From the NCBI GenBank assembly GCA_964491265.1, contig CAZBFP010000021.1:1-64000 (forward strand): 64,000 bases of DNA, read 5' to 3'. This stretch comes from JBBAGC01 sp964491265 (GTDB lineage: Bacteria; Spirochaetota; UBA4802; UBA5550). The notes beneath the pieces were generated by a model. It did no database searches. It worked only from the letters and a program-made list of their open reading frames with translations, and had not been told where the DNA came from. Positions 8,489 to 16,945 of the stretch are shown one piece after another. Position numbers and translations under genes: made by a program. Numbering within the stretch: position 1 is the first letter of the stretch; every line of letters starts with the position of its first letter.

Positions 8489-8574
8489 AACCCGGACCCT
8501 TATTTTAAATTAAATTGCTGTATTGATAAGATGTAGTATTTAATTACCCTCCTGAATGATGAATAAAATTGTAC

Positions 8575-8603
8575 TTGTTATTTAATAACAAAGACACTAT
8601 AGA
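8575..8603. promoter_or_regulatory. Divergent promoter region with perfect palindrome (candidate WYL operator)
   Basis: TTGTTAT at 8575-8581 and ATAACAA at 8585-8591 form a perfect 7-bp inverted repeat with a 3-bp centre. The left arm also supplies a -35 box (TTGTTA) with TATAGA at 8598-8603 after 17 bp, pointing toward the WYL gene at 8672. A dimeric regulator bound there would block this promoter, and it also sits in the upstream region of the minus-strand cassette. A second short inverted repeat (TAGGA/TCCTA) lies near 8623-8640. Confidence 0.5.
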
Positions 8604-8671
8604 CTATAAGCTTTATAAAAGATAGGAAATGATGTCCTACCTTAATTCATTCTTTAAGGATAAATAATTAT

Positions 8672-9625
8672 ATGGATGATCCAGCTCAAATAATATTTCC
8701 AAATCCTGAACGTAAAATCAACGTGCTTAAAAGATATCTGCATATACTTGCACTTCTGCAATTTACACCGGAAGGAAAAGATGCTGAACTATGGAATGCC
8801 AACAAACTCGCTGAACTTTTATCATATGATGATACAGGTAAAACCCTGGACGACAGCCAGATAAGAAAATATATTCAGGTGAACATTATTAAAGAACTTG
8901 GCATTGAAGTTGATAAGACTAAAGGTAAACACTCAATGTCACTTGCAGAAGATATCGATCCAGAAACTCAACTCATGATAGCGAAAGTATATTCCGGCTT
9001 CGTTGTTAAAGATGCAACAAGAGATATAATACTTAAAAAGTTTATTAACTCAATGCCTGACAGGGCTCTCTGGACTTTAGCGAGGGTATATTTTGCAATA
9101 GTTGAAAAAAGAAGAATACAGTTTAATTATACTACCAATACAGGCTACAAAATTAATAGATGGGAACTCTGTCCTTATTATTTTATGCTAAGAAACAATA
9201 ACCTTTATCTTGTGGTATGGGACCCGGTACAAGAAAAGCATATACCTTTACTTGCAGAAAGAATAAAGAAACTTAAAGTACTTACATATGATAAGAAAAA
9301 GGAATGGAATATAATTCCTGTAGAAGAACTTTTCAAAGATTCTTTAAGCGCTTTTATCTCAGATAATCCGACAGCCAAAATGAAGATCCGATATAAAAAG
9401 AAAATAGGTGTTCAAATTACTAATCTGATAAGCTTCTTCGAACCTGAAATTAAATCCCTTGATAACGGAGACTGGCTTGAGTCAACATTTAATATTACAG
9501 ATTATCTTTATCTATGCCAGCAGTTAGTTATTTACGGCAGTGATGTTGAAATATTATCCCCACCTCACGTAAGGAAAACCATGATTACAATGTTGAAAAG
9601 CAGTTTGAAGGCTTATGAGTCTTAG
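8672..9625 (+). CDS. WYL-domain transcriptional regulator
   Basis: The 317-aa protein has a helical N-terminal half (about 1-130) of winged-helix type and then a WYL domain (about 140-240) with the typical RIQFNYTTNTGYK, WELCPYYFMLRNNNLYLVVWD and HIPLLAERIKKLKVL strands, followed by a C-terminal extension (WCX-like) to the end. WYL proteins sense ligands, often nucleotides or nucleic acid, and commonly repress defence operons such as BREX and CBASS loci (BrxR, CapW). It is divergent from the five-gene cassette and a palindrome overlaps its own -35 box, so autoregulation and control of the cassette are likely. ATG chosen; AAGGATAAATAATT precedes it. Confidence 0.85.
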   Translation: MDDPAQIIFPNPERKINVLKRYLHILALLQFTPEGKDAELWNANKLAELLSYDDTGKTLDDSQIRKYIQVNIIKELGIEVDKTKGKHSMSLAEDIDPETQLMIAKVYSGFVVKDATRDIILKKFINSMPDRALWTLARVYFAIVEKRRIQFNYTTNTGYKINRWELCPYYFMLRNNNLYLVVWDPVQEKHIPLLAERIKKLKVLTYDKKKEWNIIPVEELFKDSLSAFISDNPTAKMKIRYKKKIGVQITNLISFFEPEIKSLDNGDWLESTFNITDYLYLCQQLVIYGSDVEILSPPHVRKTMITMLKSSLKAYES

Positions 9626-9699
9626 TTTTTTAAAATCACTTTAAAAGCAAAACATTACAACCTTATATTGAAATGCCGGTCTGATGAAAGATTCTGGTT

Positions 9700-9780
9700 T
9701 TAAGCTTCTCCGGCGATTAAAACATGTTTTTCGTTTTGTCCGCTGAAATGTTTTTCAAATACATCGAGTCCTTTTACCAA
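9700..9780 (-). pseudogene. 5' remnant of an AbiEii-like nucleotidyltransferase gene
   Basis: A TTG start at 9780 lies 5 bases behind a GGAGGG ribosome site and opens 26 codons reading VKGLDVFEKHFSGQNEKHVL then IAGEA before a stop. This matches the conserved start of AbiEii/AbiGii-type nucleotidyltransferase toxins (KGLE.F..HF......Y.LIGG.A), broken at the GG.A turn. The catalytic region is missing. It is therefore a truncated toxin-like gene; identification rests on a short motif. Confidence 0.4.
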
Positions 9781-10187
9781 ATAAATCCCTCCATCAAAAC
9801 GGACGGTATTCTTTTTTAAAATTGAATACAAAACAAGTAACTGTGTTGCTGTCGATGAGGCGGCATTTTGTTTTTCTGTCGTTTGCGAAGTACATGCCCC
9901 CGAAAATCTTATCTCACTCCCCCCGTACCTGCCCTCTCTCCGTAAGGGCGCTCCCCCGTGGTATTTTTTTGACACATTTATACTACTTTAGAATTGAGAA
10001 AATATAAATATGAACAGGAATTTACTAATCCCCCTCCGGGGGAAGCCGGAATAAGTTTATTCAGCACACCCGGTTAATCGGCTGGGGGCCGGGGAAATAA
10101 ATGCGAGTAGAAGTTATACGAAGAAGGGCCAGAGATGAGGCCTTATATATCACCCCCCCTCCTTTTTCACCCGCTTCATCCCGAATC
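9781..10187. other. Non-coding stretch, scrambled repeats
   Basis: About 400 bases without a convincing gene. It contains runs of C with CCCCCTCCGGGGG-type palindromes that resemble pieces of element C found at 11232 and 43658. Open frames here lack ribosome sites and protein-like composition. It marks the border between the accessory block and the housekeeping genes starting with argB. Confidence 0.5.
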
Positions 10188-11051
10188 TTATATTATCTGC
10201 GTACCCACACCGCTGTCTGTAAAAATCTCCAGAAGAACCGCATGCTCCACCCTGCCGTCAATAATGTGGGCTTTCTTTACTCCACCCTTTACCGCCTCAA
10301 CGCAGCAGTTCACCTTCGGTATCATCCCCCCTTTAATTTCACCCTTTTCAATCAATCCCGGTATATTCTCAGATGCGATTGTAGAAGCAAGCTCACCTTC
10401 AATCATTACACCCTGTATGTCAGTGAGCAGAATAAGCTTTTCCGCTCCAAGCGCTTCCGCAATTTTACCTGCAGCAATATCTGCATTTATATTATATGTC
10501 TGCCCATCCTTCCCTGCGCCTATGGGGGCTATAACAGGAATAAACCTGTCCTCTTCCAGAATTTTTATTATTTCCGGGTTAATCCGCTCAATCGCTCCAA
10601 CCTGCCCTATATCGATGGAGAGGCCATGCTCATTGTGGTAGAGCTTCCGTGCGGTAATAAGCCCCGCATCCTTACCTGAGAGCCCCACAGCCTTACCGCC
10701 GGCAATGTGTATATTGTTTACAATCTCTTTATTAACCTTTCCAACAAGAACCATCTCAACAATATCCATTGTTTCATCATCTGTAACCCTGAGGCCCTGG
10801 ATAAACTCCGATTTCTTCCCTATCTGTTCAAGGAGCTTTTCAATCTGGGGTCCGCCCCCATGTACAATTACCGGATTAATCCCCACAAGTTTAAGAAGTG
10901 ATATATCCCTGGCAAATGAGAGGCGCAGGTTTTCATCTGACATGGCATGCCCGCCGTATTTCACAACAACAGTTTTACCGCTGAACTCCCTTATGTAAGG
11001 AAGTGATTCAATCAGTGTGCTTACTTTTTCTATCGAATTTTTTATTGTCAT
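10188..11051 (-). CDS. argB: Acetylglutamate kinase
   Basis: ArgB phosphorylates N-acetyl-L-glutamate with ATP, the second step of arginine synthesis in the acetylated pathway, in the cytoplasm. The 287-aa protein shows the amino-acid kinase fold: VVVKYGGHAM near the N-terminus, VIVHGGGPQIEKLLE, GLRVTDDETMDIVEMVLVGKVNK, the NINADIAAGKIAEALGAEKLILLTD nucleotide region (quoted in part: NINADIAAGK) and GGMIPKV near the end. Length is typical. The ATG follows GGACGGGG. It stands alone; no other arg genes are in the window. Its upstream gap contains element C. Confidence 0.95.
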   Translation of the reverse strand: MTIKNSIEKVSTLIESLPYIREFSGKTVVVKYGGHAMSDENLRLSFARDISLLKLVGINPVIVHGGGPQIEKLLEQIGKKSEFIQGLRVTDDETMDIVEMVLVGKVNKEIVNNIHIAGGKAVGLSGKDAGLITARKLYHNEHGLSIDIGQVGAIERINPEIIKILEEDRFIPVIAPIGAGKDGQTYNINADIAAGKIAEALGAEKLILLTDIQGVMIEGELASTIASENIPGLIEKGEIKGGMIPKVNCCVEAVKGGVKKAHIIDGRVEHAVLLEIFTDSGVGTQII

Positions 11052-11222
11052 AATAACCCCGTCCTCTGCAGCTTGTCAGAGCCGATAATAAGTGATACCC
11101 GCAACTATACAGGAATATGCTCAGGAATTATTTGTAAAGTAAAAATATTGTTTACATGGCGCAGCTTTTATGTTAGGATTATAGCTGATGAAGATTAAAT
11201 CATCAGACCGGCTATTATCCCG

Positions 11223-11396
11223 GCGCAGGGTAATGTCATTAAGTTAAGAGCTTCACAGTTTCGCAACTGCCCCCAAACCCCCCGGAGGGTGCTTAAAGGC
11301 TGCGATAGTGAACTTTTCATTTGTTAAAAGAGTTTAAAAGTCCCCCTCCGGGGGATTTAGGGGGCTTAACTTAACGACATTGCAGCGCAGGGTAAT
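11223..11396. mobile_element. Element C copy 1, MITE-like with inverted ends and 12-bp flanking repeat
   Basis: A ~150-bp non-coding element (about 11232-11381) ends in near-perfect 17-bp inverted repeats (AATGTCATTAAGTTAAG and CTTAACTTAACGACATT, one mismatch). The 12-mer GCGCAGGGTAAT occurs on both sides, at 11223-11234 and 11385-11396, as expected of a target duplication. Inside are two CCCCTCCGGGG-type palindromes. A diverged copy in the opposite orientation lies at 43658-43878. There is no transposase, so movement would depend on an enzyme elsewhere. Confidence 0.65.
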
Positions 11397-11417
11397 CGTG
11401 AATTTCATGGAGGTAAC

Positions 11418-12794
11418 ATGATCAGTTACAAGGGATATGAGGAGACAATAGAAAAAGTCTATTTCTACAAACAGGAACATGTTTTTGAATACTGGAGCGA
11501 GCTCTCCGATTCTGAAAAGGTGATACTTCTCAGGGAACTTTCCGAGATTGACTTTGACCTGCTGAAAAAACTATACAACTCCACTGAAGATCCACTGCCA
11601 TCAGAATTCAAACCGGCGCCCTATATAAGCAGACCGCAGAATGATGAAGAGAGAAAATCCTTTGCAGATGCTGAGAGAAAAGGGATAGAGCACATTAAAG
11701 CCGGTAAAGTTGCCGCATTTATTGTTGCAGGGGGCCAGGGATCACGCCTTGGATATGAAGGACCAAAGGGGAAATTCCCCGCAGGCCCTGTTTCCGGGAA
11801 AAGCCTTTTCCATTTTCACGGGGAAAAGATATATGCTGCCTCTAAAAAATATTCAACTGTAATTCCCTATCTTATTATGACATCAACTGACAATCATGAT
11901 GAAACAATAGCCTTCTTTGAAGAGGAGAATTATTTCGGCCTTAATAAAAGCGATGTTTATTTCTTTAAACAGAACATGATCCCCTCACTTGATGATAAGG
12001 GGAACCTTGTTTTATCAGATAAAAACCGGCTTTTCCGCAATCCCGACGGACATGGCGGGAGCATAACAGCCCTGCAAAGCTCAGGGGTGCTTGAAATACT
12101 GAAAGACCGCGGAATAGAAACACTTTCATACTTCCAGGTGGACAATCCCCTGGTAAAAGTTATAGACCCTCTATTCATAGGGTTTCACCTTATTCATGCA
12201 GCTGACATGTCGAGCAAAGCTCTTATCAAGGCCTACCCTGAAGAAAAAATCGGAGTATTTGTAAAATTTCCCGGCAGCAAAACCGGAATTATAGAATATT
12301 CAGATATGCCTGAAGAAAAGCTCCACATGAAGGATAGCGGTGGGAATCTTTTATATGCTGCAGGGAGCCCGGCAATCCATATTTTCTCAAGAAATTTTAT
12401 TGAAAAAATAACCAGTGCGGGGGAGACAAACCTGCCATACCATACTGCGCGAAAGGATATTAAGGTTCTCCAAAATGGTGCATATACAACTGTAAAAGGG
12501 TACAAGTTCGAAAAATTTGTCTTTGACGCTCTCCCCCTTGCCGGTAAAGATGTTATACTTGAAACAGAACGTGAAGAGGAATTCGCACCCATAAAAAACG
12601 CAGAAGGGATTGACTCCCCTGCTTCAGCAGCTGAACTTATGAGCAATCTCCACCGGTCATGGCTTACAGCAAAGGGTGTATCAATACCGGAAAAGGTAAA
12701 AATCATTGAAATTTCACCCCTCCTCTCTTTTGATGGCTCAGACCTTCGGTCAGATCTTATTGTACCTGACCGGGAGAAGGTTTTCCTGAAATAA
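11418..12794 (+). CDS. UDP-sugar / UDP-N-acetylhexosamine pyrophosphorylase (eukaryotic UAP1-like)
   Basis: This 458-aa enzyme belongs to the UDPGP family. It joins UTP and a sugar-1-phosphate to give UDP-sugar and pyrophosphate. The nucleotide-binding loop AFIVAGGQGSRLGYEGPKG lies near residue 100, followed by the family signatures MTSTDNHDET, NPDGHGGSI and YFQVDNPLVKV. The sequence resembles AGX/UAP1 enzymes more than bacterial GlmU or GalU, so GlcNAc-1-P or GalNAc-1-P is the likelier substrate, though glucose-1-P is possible. The ATG has a GGAGG site. mntP follows 12 bp later on the same transcript, apparently without a metabolic link. Confidence 0.87.
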   Translation: MISYKGYEETIEKVYFYKQEHVFEYWSELSDSEKVILLRELSEIDFDLLKKLYNSTEDPLPSEFKPAPYISRPQNDEERKSFADAERKGIEHIKAGKVAAFIVAGGQGSRLGYEGPKGKFPAGPVSGKSLFHFHGEKIYAASKKYSTVIPYLIMTSTDNHDETIAFFEEENYFGLNKSDVYFFKQNMIPSLDDKGNLVLSDKNRLFRNPDGHGGSITALQSSGVLEILKDRGIETLSYFQVDNPLVKVIDPLFIGFHLIHAADMSSKALIKAYPEEKIGVFVKFPGSKTGIIEYSDMPEEKLHMKDSGGNLLYAAGSPAIHIFSRNFIEKITSAGETNLPYHTARKDIKVLQNGAYTTVKGYKFEKFVFDALPLAGKDVILETEREEEFAPIKNAEGIDSPASAAELMSNLHRSWLTAKGVSIPEKVKIIEISPLLSFDGSDLRSDLIVPDREKVFLK

Positions 12795-12806
12795 GAGGAG
12801 CTTAAT

Positions 12807-13376
12807 ATGTCATACATCACCATCACCGGTATTGCCGTAGGCCTAGCCATGGATGCCTTTGCAGTTTCAATCTCCTACGGCTGCAGGGCCGGGGCAATGA
12901 CACTGCGCAACACCATCACCATTGCGCTCTTCTTCGGGCTCTTCCAGGGATTTATGCCTGTAATCGGCTGGTTCGCAGGTTCCGCCTTTGCCTCGCTTAT
13001 TAATAATTACGATCACTGGGTTGCATTTGCAATTCTATCATATATCGGCATAAGGATGATACATGAGGGGCTTAAGCCAGATGACAGCAGCGTAAACAGC
13101 TGTACCGATGAATTTAAACTCGGCTACAAAAGACTTTTTATACTCTCCATTGCCACAAGCATTGATGCACTGGCAGTGGGCTTAAGCCTGGCACTCATCG
13201 ACTACCCCATAGCAGGCCCTGCTGTGGTCATCGGTATTGTCACATTCATATTCAGCTATATAGGTGTAAAAATGGGGTGCAGATTAAATTCACTACTGGG
13301 ACGAAAAGTGGAAGTATTCGGAGGGGTTATCCTTATACTTATAGGGATAAAAATTGTGATGGAGCACTGGGGTTAA
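12807..13376 (+). CDS. mntP: Manganese efflux pump MntP
   Basis: A 189-aa inner-membrane exporter of Mn2+ made of six helices in two repeated halves. The paired motifs AMDAFAVSISYG (near residue 15) and SIDALAVGLSLAL (near 115) hold the conserved aspartates expected for ion passage. Length is typical. AGAGGAGC precedes the ATG. It is co-transcribed with the pyrophosphorylase gene and ends 2 bp before the end of the convergent manganese-type pyrophosphatase gene. I see no yybP-ykoY riboswitch in front of it; the 12-bp gap is too short. Confidence 0.92.
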   Translation: MSYITITGIAVGLAMDAFAVSISYGCRAGAMTLRNTITIALFFGLFQGFMPVIGWFAGSAFASLINNYDHWVAFAILSYIGIRMIHEGLKPDDSSVNSCTDEFKLGYKRLFILSIATSIDALAVGLSLALIDYPIAGPAVVIGIVTFIFSYIGVKMGCRLNSLLGRKVEVFGGVILILIGIKIVMEHWG

Positions 13377-13378
13377 AA

Positions 13379-15022
13379 TCAGATCCTTTTTATTATATCG
13401 CTGATGTATGGCATTAGCTGTTTTTTCCTTGAAAGCACATCTTTAAGTATAAAAATATTCTCCCGCAGTTTGGGGTATGCTATTTTTTTTACAAACTCAT
13501 CCCTGCCGCAGACAAATAAATGACTGTTAAGCTCATTAAGATCTGTTACAAGAAGAGCGCTGAAAAGCATATTTTTACTTTCAAATTTATTCTGCAGGTA
13601 TTCAATAATCGCATCACTCCTTTCCATAATCTCTTCAGGGTGGTTAACCTCAACCTGGCTCACAGAAAATGAAAAATCACCTTCTGTATAGCTCTTCATA
13701 TCCATCCCTACAATTTCATGAACAGGCTTACGGCTGATCAGAGAGGAGGCATCTGTAATTTCAGTTGCCAGGTCATCAATGGCAATGTCAGTAATCTGGG
13801 AAAGGTAGTCTGCTGTTTCAATATCAATTTCAGTTGTAGTTGCAGAACGGAGAGCCAGGGTATCGGAAAGAATACCGGCAAGAAGTATTGAGGCAATCTT
13901 TTTTGTTACAGGCACAGTATAATCCCTGTAAAGGTTTGCAATAATTGTTGATGTTGATCCAACAGGCCTGTTTATAAAGGTTATGGGGTTTTCTGTTGCA
14001 GCATTCCCCAGCCTGTGGTGATCAATAATCTCCAGTATCCTTACTTTATCAGCGCCTTCAATAGCCTGGCTAAGCTCATTATGATCAACAAGGATAAGAG
14101 CCACATTGGGGTCCTTCATTAAATCACTCTGGGTAAGAACACCGGTGACTCTGCCGCTTTCATCAACAACAGGGAGTGACCTGGACACGGAATCTGCAAA
14201 GCGTTCTCTTATATTCTTTATATAATCATCTGAATTCACCGGCTTTAATGTTGAATCACTTACATAGCTTACCGGAACAGAGTTAAGAGCAAGCCAGGAG
14301 GCACTCGATGTATGGAAGGGTGTATAAAGAACAGAAACCCCTGATGATTCAGCCAGATCCTTAACATCTCTGCTGACAACCTTTCCGGCAGAAACAATAA
14401 GTACCTTTACACCTTTTTTTATTGCATACTCATGGATATCGGACCTGTCCCCCACAATAACTATAGAGTTTTCTGCAGGCATAATATCAATAAACCCCCG
14501 GAGTGTTTCAACCTCAGATGCTGCAACAACTATCTGGGCCTTGAAAATTTTATTCTCATCATGCACCACAACAGGCTGGGCATTAAGGGTTTTTTTAAGA
14601 TGATAAACAGATGTCGAAATAATACTGTTTTTATGGGGATCTATTTTTTTTAAAAGGTTTTCTGCAAAGGTATTGTAATGGAGTGTGGAGAGATATTTAT
14701 TATCATCATCAACAACCGGAAGCATCCTGAATTTTTTAGTATTGAGAATCTGCATCGCCTCCCACAGCGGCGTGTTATGCGATAAGGTGTCGGGCTCCTC
14801 ATTCATATGGTCCCTTACCCTGGGCACAAGGTCGCTTATAAACTCAGGTTCTTCAACACCGAACCTTTCAAGAATATAGGCTGTCTGAATATTCACCTTC
14901 CCTGCCCTTGCAGGGATATAATTATTAAAACCGAGAGCTTTTTTCAGCTCAGAGTATGCTATTGCTGAAACAATGGAATCTGTATCAGGATTTTTATGAC
15001 CGATAATATATATTTTTTTCAT
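13379..15022 (-). CDS. ppaC: Manganese-dependent family II inorganic pyrophosphatase with CBS and DRTGG domains
   Basis: Hydrolyses pyrophosphate to phosphate in the cytoplasm. The catalytic DHH part is split: GHKNPDTDSIVSA at residues 8-20, and LVDHNELSQ plus the DHH signature IDHHRLG further on, then a DHHA2 domain at the C-terminus. In between lie two CBS repeats flanking a DRTGG domain, the layout of adenine-nucleotide-regulated clostridial CBS-PPases. The total of 547 aa agrees with that subtype. It is the last gene of a four-gene minus-strand run (radical SAM, 53-aa, CDP-alcohol transferase, PPase). The enzyme needs Mn or Co, and an Mn exporter gene converges on it. Confidence 0.92.
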   Translation of the reverse strand: MKKIYIIGHKNPDTDSIVSAIAYSELKKALGFNNYIPARAGKVNIQTAYILERFGVEEPEFISDLVPRVRDHMNEEPDTLSHNTPLWEAMQILNTKKFRMLPVVDDDNKYLSTLHYNTFAENLLKKIDPHKNSIISTSVYHLKKTLNAQPVVVHDENKIFKAQIVVAASEVETLRGFIDIMPAENSIVIVGDRSDIHEYAIKKGVKVLIVSAGKVVSRDVKDLAESSGVSVLYTPFHTSSASWLALNSVPVSYVSDSTLKPVNSDDYIKNIRERFADSVSRSLPVVDESGRVTGVLTQSDLMKDPNVALILVDHNELSQAIEGADKVRILEIIDHHRLGNAATENPITFINRPVGSTSTIIANLYRDYTVPVTKKIASILLAGILSDTLALRSATTTEIDIETADYLSQITDIAIDDLATEITDASSLISRKPVHEIVGMDMKSYTEGDFSFSVSQVEVNHPEEIMERSDAIIEYLQNKFESKNMLFSALLVTDLNELNSHLFVCGRDEFVKKIAYPKLRENIFILKDVLSRKKQLMPYISDIIKRI

Positions 15023-15044
15023 AATGGGCCCCTGTTTAAAACCG

Positions 15045-15653
15045 CTATTTGATATTCTTTACTCCCCAGAGTAAGCGCTGCAATATTGTCAGGAGGATCA
15101 GCCCTGTGGTAATATTAAAAATAATAAAAAGATATTCATGAAACAAAATAAAAAGAGAATAAATAATTAAAGTCTCTGTTCCTGCAATAATCCCTGCAGG
15201 CATAACAACAGCTGTTTTACTCTGAACCCCGGAATCAGCAGCATGACGTTTTTCCAGTACAGCAGAAAGGTACATCCATGATGCGGCATTTACATAAAAA
15301 GAACCGAGCATGCAGGAGAGCGCAACAAGGAGATGAGGTTCACCTTTCCCTGCAGCAAGTGCAATCGGTATCATTGCATATACGGCAAAATCTCCAACTA
15401 TATCAATATAGCCGCCAAGATCGCTTTCTTTTCCACCAGCCCTTGCAACTGCTCCGTCAAGGCCATCCAGAATTCTGTTGACAACCCATAGGAAAAAACC
15501 TTCTCTATAACTGCCGTAATAAAGAAAATATGCACATCCGGTCCCCGCAGCCAAAGCGGCAATGGTTATAAAAGAAGGATGAATCCATAGCAGCCTTAAT
15601 GTAAATGGCCTGAAAAGATCATCCTTAATTTTCCTCAAAAATTCATCAAACAA
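15045..15653 (-). CDS. CDP-alcohol phosphatidyltransferase family membrane protein
   Basis: A 202-aa integral membrane enzyme that would transfer a CDP-linked phosphatidyl or alcohol group in phospholipid synthesis. The signature DG-AR-G-D-D is seen as DGLDGAVARAGGKESDLGG followed by YIDIVGD. Four to six hydrophobic helices follow the usual pattern. The exact product (phosphatidylglycerol phosphate, inositol or another head group) cannot be told. The start is a TTG 5-6 bases behind GGGGGA; no better ATG exists upstream. It lies between the 53-aa gene and the pyrophosphatase gene, 22 bp before the latter. Confidence 0.85.
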   Translation of the reverse strand: MFDEFLRKIKDDLFRPFTLRLLWIHPSFITIAALAAGTGCAYFLYYGSYREGFFLWVVNRILDGLDGAVARAGGKESDLGGYIDIVGDFAVYAMIPIALAAGKGEPHLLVALSCMLGSFYVNAASWMYLSAVLEKRHAADSGVQSKTAVVMPAGIIAGTETLIIYSLFILFHEYLFIIFNITTGLILLTILQRLLWGVKNIK

Positions 15654-15672
15654 GGGTCATCCCCCGATCCCG

Positions 15673-15834
15673 TTAAAGGCCCAGTACATACTTATTAATC
15701 AGAAATTCTGTCTGCAGAGGTGAGAGGTCGAATCTTCTGCTCGCCTCCTCAATAAGCTGATTTTTACTCTGCCCGGGATCATCATTCAGCTGTTCAGAAA
15801 TATATTTTACTGCATTCTTCATCGACTCTTCCAT
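15673..15834 (-). CDS. Small conserved-looking helical protein, 53 aa
   Basis: The frame starts MEESMKNAVKYISEQLNDD and ends in FLINKYVLGL, with an AGGGAG ribosome site 7 bases before the ATG. It is acidic at the front and wholly helical, with no membrane segment. It sits 31 bp after the radical SAM gene and 19 bp before the phosphatidyltransferase gene, so it belongs to that operon. I do not know a named family; the strong ribosome site and operon position support it as a real small gene. Confidence 0.65.
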   Translation of the reverse strand: MEESMKNAVKYISEQLNDDPGQSKNQLIEEASRRFDLSPLQTEFLINKYVLGL

Positions 15835-15865
15835 TACACAACTCCCTGGAATAATATTTATTTAT

Positions 15866-16750
15866 CTACAGAGCCCTCATATGCTCAGGTTTGAGTATAC
15901 TCTCATCTTTACTCTCCAGAACCTTGTCAAGGAGGTTAAGAACACTTCTCTGCTCCTCCGGCAGATTGGCTTTTATAGGCAGATAGTTTGAGGCATGATT
16001 AGATGTAAAATAACACTTCCTCTTTACCTGCATATTTTTTATAATTATACGCAGCTCCTCAAGGAGCCCGAATTTACCCGGTAGAACAAAACGCCCCTCC
16101 TTAAATTCCCTGTAAAGCTCCGTGTTAGGGAGAATCATAACAGTAAGCGCTGATGCAAAATCGGGAGACATCTCACCTAAAAGCCTTCCTGTATCCCTGG
16201 CATGCTCATGTGAAAGCTCAGTCCCGCCTATACCCAGAAGCACTGTCTGGGAAAGCTTAATCCCCGACTCTATTACCTTTGCAGCAGACTCTTTCATCCT
16301 GTCAGGGAAAGCCCCCTTTTTAATTCTTCTCAGTACATCAACATTGCCGCTCTCAATCCCCTGGTATATTACGCCAAGGCCGGCATCCTTTAAGCTTTTC
16401 AGCTCTTCAGGGGTTTTACGCATAATCGCCTTTGCATTACCGTACATATTTATATTTTCAATCTTAGGGTTCTTCTTTTTAATATAATTCATAATTCTCA
16501 AAATATCATCTGTAGGGAGAATCAGCACATCCCCATCTGCCAGAAAAGCCCTTTTAAAACCGTGCCTGTACCCTGACGCTTCATCAATATCTCTCCGCAC
16601 GGTTTCCCAGTTTTTTATCCTGAATCTTTCATCAAGATCCTTGTAGGTTCCGCAGAATGTGCACATATTATGGGAACACCCCACAGTAACCTGAATAATC
16701 ATACTATAAGCCTCAGATGGCGGCCTTATTACATGTCCTACATAATCCAT
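15866..16750 (-). CDS. Radical SAM protein
   Basis: The 294-aa protein is a single radical SAM barrel. Its cluster-binding motif is CSHNMCTFC (C-x4-C-x2-C, residues near 24-32), the variant spacing usual in one COG1032-like subgroup. Further segments are FLADGDVLILP, MYGNAKAI, YQGIESGNVDVLRRI (Elp3/MiaB-type) and LLGIGG. It has no B12-binding or TRAM domain, so it is not a methylthiotransferase of MiaB type. The reaction is unknown. It heads the operon leading to the pyrophosphatase gene. Confidence 0.83.
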   Translation of the reverse strand: MDYVGHVIRPPSEAYSMIIQVTVGCSHNMCTFCGTYKDLDERFRIKNWETVRRDIDEASGYRHGFKRAFLADGDVLILPTDDILRIMNYIKKKNPKIENINMYGNAKAIMRKTPEELKSLKDAGLGVIYQGIESGNVDVLRRIKKGAFPDRMKESAAKVIESGIKLSQTVLLGIGGTELSHEHARDTGRLLGEMSPDFASALTVMILPNTELYREFKEGRFVLPGKFGLLEELRIIIKNMQVKRKCYFTSNHASNYLPIKANLPEEQRSVLNLLDKVLESKDESILKPEHMRAL

Positions 16751-16945
16751 ATCTATACCTCACTCCATACTTTCATTATTATAATAAATTATTGTAATAA
16801 AATTCAGGTATCTATCCCTGAAATTTTATCTGAAAAACTCCGGAGAAAAAATGTTACTCCCCGATTACAGCATTAAATTAATTATTAACAGAAGAGGCAA
16901 GAATATTTTTTCTATTGGAAAGATAAAGAGAGGGAGGATTTCGGG

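Noticed and set aside
9700..9975. A 91-aa minus-strand gene
   Set aside because: Only the last 26 codons look like protein and they have their own ribosome site and TTG start; the upstream part is repeat-like sequence.
10101..10679. Plus-strand open frames across argB
   Set aside because: They are opposite a clear argB gene and lack any protein-like pattern.
15866..16750. Defective cluster motif in the radical SAM protein because of C-x4-C-x2-C spacing
   Set aside because: The CSHNxCTFC spacing is usual in this subgroup of radical SAM proteins, so it is not a defect.
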